64,000 bases of DNA from Natronosalvus vescus (GTDB lineage Archaea > Halobacteriota > Halobacteria > Halobacteriales > Natrialbaceae): NCBI RefSeq assembly GCF_023973145.1, contig NZ_CP099546.1, forward strand, positions 3,038,001 through 3,102,000. The letters are read 5' to 3'. The position numbers were made by a program, and so were the translations under genes. The notes under the pieces are model-generated. The model did not search any database. It saw only the letters and a list, made by a program, of their open reading frames with translations, and was not told the DNA's origin. This document shows positions 7,450 through 16,101 of this stretch, piece by piece (position 1 is the stretch's first letter; the number at the start of each line of letters is the position of its first letter).

Positions 7450-8226
7450 ATGACATGGACTATCGTCGTCGGCGTGAAGCAAGTTCCCGATGCGGCTGAG
7501 GTCGGGATCGATCCCGATACCGGGCGACTGGATCGGGCGAACGCTCCCGCCGTCATGAACCCGCCGGACAGAGACGCCCTCGAGGCAGCCCTCTCGATCA
7601 AAGATGAAGTAGACGCTCGCATCGTCGCGATGACGATGGGGCCACCGATGGCGACGCCCGTCCTCGAGGAAGCGATTGCGATGGGGTGTGACGACGCCGT
7701 GTTGATCACCGATCGCGCCTTCGCTGGCAGTGACACGTGGCCGACGAGCCTGACGCTCGCGAAAGCAGCCGAGAAACTCGGCGCCGACATCGTCCTCGCC
7801 GGTGAGGAAACGACTGACTCCTCGACGGGGCAGGTGCCCCCCGGGATCGCCGCCCACAACGGCTGGGCACAGCTCACCTACGTCGAAGCCATCGAGCCAC
7901 GACCCGAGGAGAACCGACTGGTCGCAACACGTGACGTCGAAGGCGGCTACGAACGTGTCGCTGCCGACCTCCCGGTGGTCGTCGCCGTCGCCTACGGCGA
8001 GTTCGAACCACGACCCGCCGGCCTCCACCGCAAGATCTACGCCGAGAACGACTTCGAGCCGATCGAGTGGACGGCCGAGGATCTGGGTATCGAGGACGAG
8101 GTCGGACTCGACGTCTCGCCGACCTCCGTCGGTGGCATGGAGACCGTCCAGCCGGTCGAACGCAAGGGCGAGGTAGTCGAGGAGATCGGCGATCTGGCCG
8201 ACCCAATTACGGAGGTGCTCTCATGA
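7450..8226 (+). CDS. fixA: Electron transfer flavoprotein beta subunit FixA/EtfB
   Basis: A 258-residue ETF beta subunit starting MTWTIVVGVKQVPDAAEVGI. V-G-V-K-Q-V-P-D, followed later by a D-A-A-V-L-I-T-D-like strand and the A-G-E-E-T-T-D-S-S-T-G-Q-V-P-P segment that binds nucleotide, marks the family. It is the first gene of a four-gene operon fixA-fixB-fixC-fixX with 4-nt ATGA overlaps between the first three. In FixABCX complexes the AB pair carries the bifurcating FAD and accepts electrons from NADH, sending one branch to ferredoxin or flavodoxin and the other through FixCX to quinone. Confidence 0.95.
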   Translation: MTWTIVVGVKQVPDAAEVGIDPDTGRLDRANAPAVMNPPDRDALEAALSIKDEVDARIVAMTMGPPMATPVLEEAIAMGCDDAVLITDRAFAGSDTWPTSLTLAKAAEKLGADIVLAGEETTDSSTGQVPPGIAAHNGWAQLTYVEAIEPRPEENRLVATRDVEGGYERVAADLPVVVAVAYGEFEPRPAGLHRKIYAENDFEPIEWTAEDLGIEDEVGLDVSPTSVGGMETVQPVERKGEVVEEIGDLADPITEVLS

Positions 8227-9272
8227 GCGAGCAGAACGACGCCGGAATCGACGTCGAGGAGTACGAAGACGTCTGGGTCTTCGTCGAAGAGCACGCTGGC
8301 GAGGTAATGCCCGTCTCCTGGGAACTCCTCGCGGAGGGCAAGAAGCTCACCGAGAAGACTGGCGAGAACCTCGTCGCCCTCGTCATCGGCGAGGATCTCG
8401 AGAACGTCGCCGAGGAGGCGCTCGAGCGCGGCGCTGACCGCGTGCTCGTCGCCGACGACCCGGTGTTCGAACCGTATCGGGCCGACCCCTACGGGGCGCA
8501 GTTTCGGGCGATGGTCGAGGAGCGAAAGCCCTCGATCGTCCTCATCGGCGGCACCCACACCGGCCGCGACTTCGCCGGCCGGGTCGCCGTCCCGACCCAC
8601 GCCGGTCTCACGGCGGACGTGACCGAGATCGACGTCGACGACGACGGGCTGTTGCAGGCCCGCCGACCCGCTTTCGGCGGCGACATCCTCGCGACGATTC
8701 TCTGTGAGGAACACCGGCCGCAGATGGCGACGATCCGACCTGGCGTCTTCGAGCCGGGTGAGTCCGACCCAGACGCCGACGACGGCCGAACGGCCGACGA
8801 CGAGGCGATCATCCCGGTCGACGTCGTCGTCGACGAAGCCGACACGATCAGCGAGGTGCTCGAGCGTGAGGTCGGCGACACGGCCGATATCACCGAAGCC
8901 GAGCGCATCGTCGCCGTCGGCGCCGGCGTCGAGGGCGACCTCGGGCCCGCGATCGAACTGGCCGAGGCGCTCGACGCCGAACTCGCCGCGAGCCGCGCGG
9001 CCGTGGACGAGGGCTGGGTCGACGGCTCGAGACAGGTCGGCCAGACGGGAAAAACCGTCCGACCGGAGCTGTACGTCGCTCTCGGCATCAGCGGGGCGAT
9101 TCAGCACATCGAGGGCATGAACAAATCGGGCACGGTGATCGCGGTCAACACCGACCCGAACGCGCCGATCTTCGAGCACGCGGACTACGGCATCGTCGGC
9201 GACTTCGCCGACGTCTGTCCAGAGCTCGCGGCAACGTTGGCTGACCGTGACCTGACGGAGGTGGTACAATGA
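8223..9272 (+). CDS. fixB: Electron transfer flavoprotein alpha subunit FixB/EtfA
   Basis: The ATG at 8223 overlaps the fixA stop (ATGA); an in-frame extension further upstream is inside fixA and is rejected. The 349-residue product has the N-terminal ETF domain (V-W-V-F-V-E-E-H-A-G-E-V-M-P) and the C-terminal FAD-binding half with G-Q-T-G-K-T-V-R-P-E-L-Y-V-A-L-G-I-S-G and A-V-N-T-D-P-N-A-P-I-F-E-H-A-D-Y-G-I-V-G-D. These are the conserved FAD motifs of EtfA/FixB. A long acidic linker (residues 175-210) separates the halves. It pairs with FixA. Confidence 0.96.
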   Translation: MSEQNDAGIDVEEYEDVWVFVEEHAGEVMPVSWELLAEGKKLTEKTGENLVALVIGEDLENVAEEALERGADRVLVADDPVFEPYRADPYGAQFRAMVEERKPSIVLIGGTHTGRDFAGRVAVPTHAGLTADVTEIDVDDDGLLQARRPAFGGDILATILCEEHRPQMATIRPGVFEPGESDPDADDGRTADDEAIIPVDVVVDEADTISEVLEREVGDTADITEAERIVAVGAGVEGDLGPAIELAEALDAELAASRAAVDEGWVDGSRQVGQTGKTVRPELYVALGISGAIQHIEGMNKSGTVIAVNTDPNAPIFEHADYGIVGDFADVCPELAATLADRDLTEVVQ

Positions 9273-10660
9273 CCGATCAACAACTCGCAGACGGCGCACA
9301 GCTCCTCGACGAGCGAGCGGGCGACGCCGCCCTCGAGGCACCGAACTACGACAACGACTTCGACGTGATCATCGTCGGGGCCGGCCTCGCCGGAACCGCC
9401 GCAGCCCTGACGCTGGCAAATCGGGGGCTCGAGCCCCTGCTCATCGAGCGCGGAACGTACCCGGGCGCGAAGAACGTCTTCGGCGGCGTGCTCTACACGC
9501 CGACCATTCGTGAACTGACGGATCTGGACTCGGCACCGCTCGAGCGCTACATCGCCGAGAAGCGCTTCAGCATGCTGAGCCACGACGACGAGACGGCCGT
9601 CTCCCTCAAACCGGGCGCGTGGAACCGCGAACCGCACAACGATTCCTACACGGTCTTGCGCGGAGACTTCGATCGGTGGTTCGCCGAGCAGGCCGTCGAG
9701 GCCGGCGCGACGCTCGTGACCGAAACGACGGTCACCGGCGTCGTCCGAGAGGGCGGCGGCATCGTCGGCGTCCAGACCGACCGACCCGACGGCGAGATCC
9801 GTGCTCCCTACGTCGTCCTCGCCGAGGGGGCGAACTCGCTGGTGAGCGAAGGCGCGAACCTCAAGGAGACCGAATCCCGGAAGAACATCGCTGTCGCCGC
9901 CAAGGAAGTCCTCGAGTTCCCGGGGAACGACACGGCCATCGAAGACCGGTTCCGACTGGTCGGCGACGCCGGTGTCTCCTACCACTACTTCGGCGAGGGG
10001 GCCGTCGGCGAAGCCTACGGTGGTGGTTTCATCTACACGAACGGCGACACGGTGAGCGTCGGGGTGGCCTACAGCCTCGACGACGCCGCGACAAAACGCC
10101 AGTCGCCAGAGTCGACGCTGAACCTGTTCAAGAGCCATCCGGCCGTGGCCCCACTGCTCAGGGGTGCGCGTACCGTGGAGTACAGCGCCAAGACGATTCC
10201 GGAAGGCGGCGCCGAGTCGATGCCCGACCTCGTCCACGACGGGGCCGTCATCGTCGGCGACGCCGCAGGGCTGGTACTCAACAACGGCGTCCACCTCGAG
10301 GGGACGAACATGGCCGTCGAGAGCGGCTACTACGCCGGTTCGGCCATCGCCGAGGCGGCACAGAAGGGGCAGACTGGTGCGGAAGCACTCGAGTCTTATC
10401 CCGACCGGCTCGAGAACTCCTTCGTCGTGCAGAACCTCGAGCGCTACGCCTGGCTCCAGGAGCGCGTCGAGGAGGATCGCGAACTCCTGTTCGAGCAGTT
10501 GCCCCGGGCGATTGCGGACGCGAGCACGGAGTACTTCAGGATGGATCGCTCGCCCAAAGCAACCCACGCGAACGCCGCCAAACAGCGGGTGTTCGACACC
10601 CTCGGCGGCTGGACGGGCGCAATGAAGCTGGCGCTGCGATACCGAAAACTGGTGAAATAA
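9269..10660 (+). CDS. fixC: FixC: ETF-quinone oxidoreductase-type flavoprotein
   Basis: A 463-residue FAD protein. The dinucleotide-binding motif D-V-I-I-V-G-A-G-L-A-G-T-A-A-A is at about residues 31-45, and a second FAD motif G-A-V-I-V-G-D-A-A-G appears near residue 325. The remainder follows geranylgeranyl-reductase/ETF-QO-type folds, ending with a helical region. In FixABCX it receives the high-potential electron from the ETF and, with FixX, reduces menaquinone. The ATG overlaps the fixB stop. The N-terminal 30 residues are polar and may be an assembly tail. Confidence 0.94.
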   Translation: MTDQQLADGAQLLDERAGDAALEAPNYDNDFDVIIVGAGLAGTAAALTLANRGLEPLLIERGTYPGAKNVFGGVLYTPTIRELTDLDSAPLERYIAEKRFSMLSHDDETAVSLKPGAWNREPHNDSYTVLRGDFDRWFAEQAVEAGATLVTETTVTGVVREGGGIVGVQTDRPDGEIRAPYVVLAEGANSLVSEGANLKETESRKNIAVAAKEVLEFPGNDTAIEDRFRLVGDAGVSYHYFGEGAVGEAYGGGFIYTNGDTVSVGVAYSLDDAATKRQSPESTLNLFKSHPAVAPLLRGARTVEYSAKTIPEGGAESMPDLVHDGAVIVGDAAGLVLNNGVHLEGTNMAVESGYYAGSAIAEAAQKGQTGAEALESYPDRLENSFVVQNLERYAWLQERVEEDRELLFEQLPRAIADASTEYFRMDRSPKATHANAAKQRVFDTLGGWTGAMKLALRYRKLVK

Positions 10661-10661
10661 G

Positions 10662-10976
10662 ATGAGTGTAACCCCACAGGTTCCCGAGATCGAGAACGCA
10701 TCGATGGAAGATCGCCTCTACACGGTCAAGTACGACGACCCGGGTGAGTCCCACCTCGACGTCAAAGTCCAGCGCATCTGTTCGGACTCGTGTGAGACCA
10801 GCGACTGCGTCTCCATCTGTCCGGCGGACGTCTGGCGACGCGAGGACGGCGAGGTGCCGACCATCGCCTACGAGAACTGCCTCGAGTGCTCGAGTTGCCG
10901 GTTCGCCTGCCCGTACGACAACGTTAGCTGGGAGTACCCCAAGACGGGGTCGGGTGTGACGTACAAACACGGGTGA
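10662..10976 (+). CDS. fixX: FixX ferredoxin-like protein
   Basis: A 104-residue ferredoxin-like subunit starting one base after the fixC stop. Cysteines appear as C-S-D-S-C-E-T-S-D-C-V-S-I-C-P in the middle and C-L-E-C-S-S-C-R-F-A-C-P-Y near residue 80, enough for a 4Fe-4S cluster plus a degenerate second site. It ends in an aromatic G-V-T-Y-K-H-G tail as in FixX. It is the electron relay between the FixC flavin and quinone. It closes the operon; no further gene follows in this direction within 230 nt. Confidence 0.93.
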   Translation: MSVTPQVPEIENASMEDRLYTVKYDDPGESHLDVKVQRICSDSCETSDCVSICPADVWRREDGEVPTIAYENCLECSSCRFACPYDNVSWEYPKTGSGVTYKHG

Positions 10977-11207
10977 CGGTTGTCCGTTTTCGGTGTCCAT
11001 ATTCCGTCCCCCGTGTCCCGTATTCCTCATTCCGTTTCATCCCACACTGCTCGAGGCGTGTCTTCGAACATTGATCCCGAATCTGAATTCGTATTTCTGT
11101 TCCCGTTCTCGCTTCTGTTCCTGTGATCGTTCCCGTTCCCGACCAGTGGGAACGATCGACCGTATACATGCGTGTGTGGGGCATACACACGATCGAGGGC
11201 CCCGACC
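10977..11207. other. Low-complexity CCGT/TTCC-rich intergenic tract
   Basis: The stretch between fixX and the next small gene is built from recurring short words such as TTCCGT, TTCCCG, GTTCC and CTTCTG, most densely from 10980 to 11140. No stop-free frame with haloarchaeal codon bias was found. It may be a slippage-derived spacer. No clear terminator hairpin was seen. Confidence 0.45.
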
Positions 11208-11441
11208 ATGACAGACACGCTCACATCCCGACCAGGAACGACACGCGTCGCCTCGATCGAACAGGCCGCAGTCGCCGCCTACGACGCGCTCCGTGCGGCT
11301 GGCTGCACGGCGATCGAAACCGAACTCCCACACCAGACCCGCGGCACCTGGATCGTTCCGGCGACGACCGACGAGGGACGTCGCCACGTCCACATCGATC
11401 CTCGGACGGGAACGACCCGCATCTCCACCTGTCGAGACTGA
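11208..11441 (+). CDS. Small hypothetical protein (77 aa)
   Basis: Begins MTDTLTSRPGTTRVASIEQA. A short helical region (A-V-A-A-Y-D-A-L-R-A-A-G-C-T-A-I-E-T-E-L) is followed by strands with a T-W-I-V-P-A-T-T-D-E-G-R-R-H-V-H-I-D-P sequence. It has haloarchaeal codon bias and a sensible start. The family is not recognised. An upstream in-frame start at 11172 would add 12 unconvincing residues. Confidence 0.55.
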   Translation: MTDTLTSRPGTTRVASIEQAAVAAYDALRAAGCTAIETELPHQTRGTWIVPATTDEGRRHVHIDPRTGTTRISTCRD

Positions 11442-11685
11442 CTGACAGGCGTCGGCGCTGGTGGCGTTTTCAGTGATCGCTTCTTCTACTCCCGTCCGAA
11501 TCGGCTCGAGCGCTGCCGGCTGTTTTGAAAAATACTCGAGCGAGCCCGCTCCAGAGCGGCGCTGATTCGCTGATTCCGATGAAACCGTCGTTGATCAGGG
11601 GAAGAAATATGTCGTGACTGCCGACACGACGGCTCGGCCGCGGCACGTATCAACAGTTATCGGGATGGCCCACGGCCGTACAGGT

Positions 11686-12807
11686 ATGGCGGAGTTTTCC
11701 ACTCGCGTCGAGGCAGTATCGATCAGCGGCATCCGCGAAGTGTTCGAGGCGGCCGGCGAGGATGCCATCAACCTCGGCATCGGCCAGCCGGATTTCCCGA
11801 CCCCCGAACACGCACGGCAGGCGGCGATCGACGCCATCGAGTCGGGAAAAACCGACGCCTACACCTCCAACAAGGGCATTCTCCCCCTTCGAGAGGCGAT
11901 CTCGGCAAAGTACGACCACGACTACGGCATCGACGTCGATCCCGGCGACGCCATCGTGACCGCCGGCGGGAGCGAAGCCCTTCACCTGGCGCTCGAGGCC
12001 CACGTCGATCCCGGCCAGGAGGTCATCTTCCCCGATCCTGGCTTCGTCGCCTACGATGCGCTGACGAAACTCGCCGGCGGGACGCCGAAGCCGGTCGACC
12101 TCCGCGAGGATCTGACCCTCGATCCGGCCGCCGTCGAGGAGGCGATTACCGAGGACACGGCGGTTTTCATCGTGAACAGTCCCGGCAACCCGACGGGCGC
12201 CGTCCAGAGCGAGGCCGACGTCCGCGAGTTCGCCCGCATTGCGGACGAACACGACGTGCTCTGTCTCTCCGACGAGGTGTACGAACACATCGTCTTCGAC
12301 GGTGAGCACCACTCGCCGCTGGCGTACGCGAACACGGACAACGTCGTCGTCGTCAGCGCCTGCTCGAAGACGTACTCGATGACCGGCTGGCGACTCGGCT
12401 GGGTGATCGGCGCTAACTCACGGATCGAGCGCATGCTTCGCGTCCACCAGTACTGCCAGGCCTGTGCCTCCGCGCCGGCCCAGTACGCGGCCGAAGCCGC
12501 CCTCTCGGGCCCCCAGGACTGCGTCACCGAGATGCGCGACTCGTTCGAACGCCGTCGAGACGTCGTCCTCGAGGGCCTCGAGGCGGCCGGTCTCGAGGTG
12601 CCGACCCCCCAGGGGGCGTTCTACGCGATGCCGAAGGTGCCCGAGGGCTGGTGTGACGAGGTGCTCTCCCGTGGCGTCGTCGTCGTCCCCGGCGAGGCGT
12701 TCGGCGCGAACGGCGAGGGGTACGCCCGACTCTCGTACGCGACGGGCATGGACGACCTCGAGGAGGCGCTCGAGATCATGCAGGCGGCGACGGACGCGGT
12801 TCGATAG
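11686..12807 (+). CDS. Class I/II pyridoxal-phosphate aminotransferase (aspartate aminotransferase family)
   Basis: A 373-residue fold-type I aminotransferase starting MAEFSTRVEAVSISGIREVF. Family landmarks are G-I-G-Q-P-D-F-P-T-P near residue 30, N-S-P-G-N-P-T-G (substrate carboxylate region) near 165, S-D-E-V-Y-E-H-I near 195, and S-A-C-S-K-T-Y-S-M-T-G-W-R-L-G-W with the Schiff-base lysine near 228. Arg of the R-L-S-Y-A segment near the C-terminus is the second carboxylate-binding residue. It catalyses amino-group transfer between an amino acid and a 2-oxo acid; aspartate or an aromatic acid is likely but not decidable. Two upstream in-frame ATGs are less likely because the conserved N-terminus begins at 11686. 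Confidence 0.92.
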   Translation: MAEFSTRVEAVSISGIREVFEAAGEDAINLGIGQPDFPTPEHARQAAIDAIESGKTDAYTSNKGILPLREAISAKYDHDYGIDVDPGDAIVTAGGSEALHLALEAHVDPGQEVIFPDPGFVAYDALTKLAGGTPKPVDLREDLTLDPAAVEEAITEDTAVFIVNSPGNPTGAVQSEADVREFARIADEHDVLCLSDEVYEHIVFDGEHHSPLAYANTDNVVVVSACSKTYSMTGWRLGWVIGANSRIERMLRVHQYCQACASAPAQYAAEAALSGPQDCVTEMRDSFERRRDVVLEGLEAAGLEVPTPQGAFYAMPKVPEGWCDEVLSRGVVVVPGEAFGANGEGYARLSYATGMDDLEEALEIMQAATDAVR

Positions 12808-12934
12808 GCAAAACTACAGCTTCTGCTGTTTTTTACGCTACTTTCTATACCATTTTACTATAGCATTCATAGCTAAGGCGTGGGATGCGCTCGAGGCCGT
12901 CGATGCCAGGACTGACGGAGTCCGGACAGGCCGC

Positions 12935-13240
12935 TCACTCCGCGTCCTCGAGCACGTCCCGACACCGTTCGCGGGCAGCCGCGAGGTGTTCGTCGGCGTC
13001 GTCGTGGCCCGTTTCGTCGGCTTCCGCGAGCAGGTGCTCGACCTGTCGGATGCGTTTGCGGATCGTCGCCTCGTCGAGGTCGTTTTCGGCAGCGTCGCGG
13101 GCGACCGCCTCCGCCTCGCCGAGCCAGCGGTTCGTTCGGTGATCGATCGGAAGTTCGGCCGTCGCCTCGAGGTGGCGATAGATTGCATCGACGTGTGTCG
13201 TGAGGTCGTCCGTCTCGTCGCCGTTCGACGGTGGCGTCAT
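12935..13240 (-). CDS. Hypothetical small acidic helical protein
   Basis: A 101-residue protein starting MTPPSNGDETDDLTTHVDAI, almost wholly predicted helix with heptad-like spacing (L-E-A-T-A-E-L-P-I-D, E-A-E-A-V-A-R-D-A-A-E-N-D, R-I-R-Q-V-E-H-L-L-A-E-A). Conserved-looking centre H-R-T-N-R-W-L-G-E-A-E. No catalytic motif. An upstream start at 13312 would add an unlikely basic leader. It is convergent with the aminotransferase; between them (12808-12934) lies AT-rich sequence typical of a terminator and nothing more. Confidence 0.6.
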   Translation of the reverse strand: MTPPSNGDETDDLTTHVDAIYRHLEATAELPIDHRTNRWLGEAEAVARDAAENDLDEATIRKRIRQVEHLLAEADETGHDDADEHLAAARERCRDVLEDAE

Positions 13241-13366
13241 ACCCCCGTCTACAGTGGCCAAACCTGTGGCTGTTCGGGTTCGCTGGCCGGGGCTCGAGGT
13301 GCGTGAACCCAAAAAACGTGAGGTGAGGAGTTCGAAGGGAGAGGTGCGATAGAGTCGTCTCGCCAG

Positions 13367-14647
13367 TTATAGCAACCGGTCGACCGTCTCGAGCGCGTTC
13401 GTCCGACCGGCGCCGAAGTCGGGGTCGCTGCGGCCGTCCGTTCCCTCTGCGCCTCGGGCAATAGCACCCTCGACCCGCCGGGCGTTGCTCTCTGGCTCGA
13501 GTTCCCGGACGAGCGCGGCGAGTCCGGTTACCTGCGGGGCGGCCATCGAGGTGCCTGCTGCCCAGCCGTAGCTGCCGGGAACCGTCGAGTAGACGAGGTT
13601 GAGCGGGTAGGGCCACTCCACTTCGTCGGGATCTTCGATGAGCGTCTTCTCCTCGGTCTCGTACCCGCCTCCGGGTGCGCCGACGTCGATTTCGTTCGTT
13701 CCGTAGTTCGAGTAGAACGCTCGCTCGTCGTTCGGCGCGGTCGCGCTCACCGAGAGGACGCCCGAGAGGCTGTTCGGGAGGGTGAAAAAGCCCTCTTGCT
13801 GGAGGTTCGCGTCGGAGTTCCCGGCGGAGCCGACGAGGAGCGTTCCCGCACGCGTGACCGACTGTGCAACCGGTTCCATGATCCGTCGATACTGATCGGC
13901 GTTCGCCGCCGGCGGAATCGGTGCCGTGCCGATGCTCATGTTGGCGGCGTCGGAACCGATCGCGGCGGCGTACTCCATCCCGATGAGAATGTCACCGAAG
14001 GCCGCGCCACCCTCGTCGCCGAAGACGCGAATAGAGACGATGGTCGCGTCGGGGGCCGTCCCCAGCATTCCAACGCTGCCGTTGGCGGCGGCCGTTCCGG
14101 CGACGTGCGTGCCGTGAAAATCGACGTCACCTATGTGTTCGCTGATCGCGCCGCCGATGACCGAGACGCTCGCGTCTGTGTCGACCGTGAGATCCGGATG
14201 CGTATCGTCGACCCCGGTGTCGATGATGGCGACGGTTCGCCCGGCACCGGTCGCGTGGTCGTGGGCCTCGCGAACCTGCTGTACCTGCTTGTCCCAGAGA
14301 AATTCGTCGTACACCTGATCGATGCTGGATGTGCCGACGTCGGCCGACGCCTCAAGCGCCGGCGTCTCGAGTTCGAAGGCAAGATCCGGAAGGGCGAGGG
14401 AAACGCCCTGAACGGTCTCGAGGTCGGCGGCGGCATCCGCCGGGCCGTCGACGAGGAGCACTCGTCCGTCGGCGAGTTCCCATCGTACGTCGAATCCGGC
14501 AGCGGAAACGTTGTCCGCCGCATCCCCGTTCGTTCTGGTCAAATAGCGTGCCCGACCGTCGGACGCGCTCGCCAGTCCAGCGAACGTCATCGTTGCACCC
14601 AGTGCGCCAAGTCCCTGCAAAACAGATCGTCTGTTCGTGAATGTCAT
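13367..14647 (-). CDS. Secreted S8 subtilisin-like serine protease (halolysin type)
   Basis: A 426-residue exported protease. The signal peptide is Tat-like (N-R-R-S-V-L-Q-G-L-G-A-L-G-A-T then A-x-A), as in halolysins, which fold before export. A propeptide-like region (about residues 30-115) precedes the catalytic domain. The triad is visible: Asp in V-A-I-I-D-T-G-V-D-D-T-H-P-D, His in H-G-T-H-V-A-G-T, Ser in G-T-S-M-A-A-P-Q-V-T-G. The Asn of S-A-G-N-S-D serves the oxyanion hole. No C-terminal domain follows the catalytic domain, which is shorter than classical halolysins. Minus-strand TATA sequence lies near 14693-14705. An ATG at 14662 is an alternative start. Confidence 0.93.
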   Translation of the reverse strand: MTFTNRRSVLQGLGALGATMTFAGLASASDGRARYLTRTNGDAADNVSAAGFDVRWELADGRVLLVDGPADAAADLETVQGVSLALPDLAFELETPALEASADVGTSSIDQVYDEFLWDKQVQQVREAHDHATGAGRTVAIIDTGVDDTHPDLTVDTDASVSVIGGAISEHIGDVDFHGTHVAGTAAANGSVGMLGTAPDATIVSIRVFGDEGGAAFGDILIGMEYAAAIGSDAANMSIGTAPIPPAANADQYRRIMEPVAQSVTRAGTLLVGSAGNSDANLQQEGFFTLPNSLSGVLSVSATAPNDERAFYSNYGTNEIDVGAPGGGYETEEKTLIEDPDEVEWPYPLNLVYSTVPGSYGWAAGTSMAAPQVTGLAALVRELEPESNARRVEGAIARGAEGTDGRSDPDFGAGRTNALETVDRLL

Positions 14648-14893
14648 GTGTGTGAATCCCAACCGCGGGATGGTTCAAACGGGTCGACAATCACTATATA
14701 ATTTATTACTTTACTCACGAAATGACTGGTATCAACAGGCGTAAGTAAGTGTCGAACACTCAGCACCGAAGGGGGTTCATCGCCCGCTGGTGCGTTCTCG
14801 CTGGTGTGGCGATACGAACCAGCCAGTGATGCCGTAATCAAATCCCTTGCCGGTTGTCAGACCTTTTCGTCACTCGAGCGATACGACTCCTGT

Positions 14894-15808
14894 ATGGCCG
14901 ATCAGTTACTGGTACTCAACAAGGATTCGGATACGATGTCGGTGCTCGACGCCGACACCGGCGAGACCGAGACCGTCGTCGAAACGGACTTCAACCCCCA
15001 CGAGATCACCGTAACGCCGGACGGCGAGAAGACGTACGTCACCTGCTCGCTCGGCGGGTCGCTGCTCGTCTTCGACACCGACTCCTGGGAACTGTTCGAG
15101 CGCATCGAACACGAGGAGTTCGACTTCCCGCACGGACTCGCGATCCGCGAGGAGGCGGGCGAACTCTGGCTCGCTTCGACCTACAGCTCGCGGGTGTACG
15201 TTATCGACGTCGAGACCGACGAGATCCTCGAGCACTTCCCGACCCATCAGGACAAATCGCACATGGTGGCAATCACGCCCGACGAGGAACGGGCTTTCGT
15301 CGCCAACATCGGTAGTGAGAACGTGACGGCGATCGACTGTGAGACACGACGAATCCTGGGCGACCCGATGGTCGGTGAGGAGCCCGAAGGGATCGAGGTA
15401 CACCCCGAAGCTGGACTCCTGGTGGCGAATCAGGAAGACGGCTTGCTTTCGGTACTCGATCCGGACAGTCTCGAGACGACCGGCCGGGCGCTCCTCGGTG
15501 AGAACCCGATCCGAGTCGTCTCCTCCCCCGACGGGCGACACGTGCTCGTTCCGAACCGCGAAGGCAACGACGTCTCGTTGATCGACACCCAGCACGTACG
15601 CGACGGCGAACGACGACCGTGGGAGATCGCCCGCATCCCGGTGGGCATCTGGCCCGGAGGCACGGTGTTCGCCCCCGATGGTGAACGGGCGTTCGTCGCC
15701 AACAACAAGACCAACGATGTGAGCGTCATCGACTGCGAATCCTGGTCGGAGGTCGAACGCTACGATACCGAGGTACACCCCGACGGGATTGCCTACCTCA
15801 ACCGGTGA
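14894..15808 (+). CDS. YVTN/YncE-type seven-bladed beta-propeller protein
   Basis: A 304-residue protein made of repeats of about 42 residues, each with strands such as L-L-V-L-N-K-D-S-D-T-M-S-V-L-D, V-T-P-D-G-E-K-T-Y-V-T, A-F-V-A-N-I-G-S-E-N-V-T-A-I-D and A-F-V-A-N-N-K-T-N-D-V-S-V-I-D. This is the YVTN propeller pattern. No signal peptide is seen from the ATG at 14894; an in-frame start at 14804 gives an unconvincing leader. Such proteins act as binding or scaffolding surfaces; the ligand here is unknown. Confidence 0.88.
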   Translation: MADQLLVLNKDSDTMSVLDADTGETETVVETDFNPHEITVTPDGEKTYVTCSLGGSLLVFDTDSWELFERIEHEEFDFPHGLAIREEAGELWLASTYSSRVYVIDVETDEILEHFPTHQDKSHMVAITPDEERAFVANIGSENVTAIDCETRRILGDPMVGEEPEGIEVHPEAGLLVANQEDGLLSVLDPDSLETTGRALLGENPIRVVSSPDGRHVLVPNREGNDVSLIDTQHVRDGERRPWEIARIPVGIWPGGTVFAPDGERAFVANNKTNDVSVIDCESWSEVERYDTEVHPDGIAYLNR

Positions 15809-16101
15809 CGACGGCTGAACGCTCCGTCTCGAGGACTGAACGCTCCGGTTCGGGTAACCGATTCAAGTTCTCCGCTTCGTGGCGGTTCGTCCGGAGATGA
15901 CTGCAGGGACGTCTCCTCACTACGTGCGACATCGACACTGTTCTCGAAGCGCTGGCCACACTGGACAGGCTGGAACGCACGCGTGTAGTCGGCACGAGAC
16001 GCTCGAACGACCTCGAACGGTTACGTCGATACTCGAGACCCGTTCCTCGTTCCCAGCAACCGGGCTGCAGTATTATGTGTCACGTCGTCGACTAACCATC
16101 T
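15809..16101. other. Intergenic region with a short direct repeat
   Basis: The word CTGAACGCTCCG occurs twice, at about 15815-15826 and 15836-15847. From about 15905 to 16085 one plus-strand frame stays open with good codon bias (reading C-D-I-D-T-V-L-E-A-L-A-T-L-D-R-L-E) but has no start codon and could be a gene remnant. Otherwise nothing was recognised. Confidence 0.35.

Noticed and set aside
8037-10567. Open frames of 434 and 460 codons on the minus strand over fixB and fixC.
   Set aside because: They lie opposite to the clear fix operon and have no convincing start or domain.
12831-12880. AT-rich sequence after the aminotransferase as a third copy of the 84-bp repeat.
   Set aside because: Apart from an ACTATAG word it does not align with either copy, and there is no inner GATCGCC dyad.
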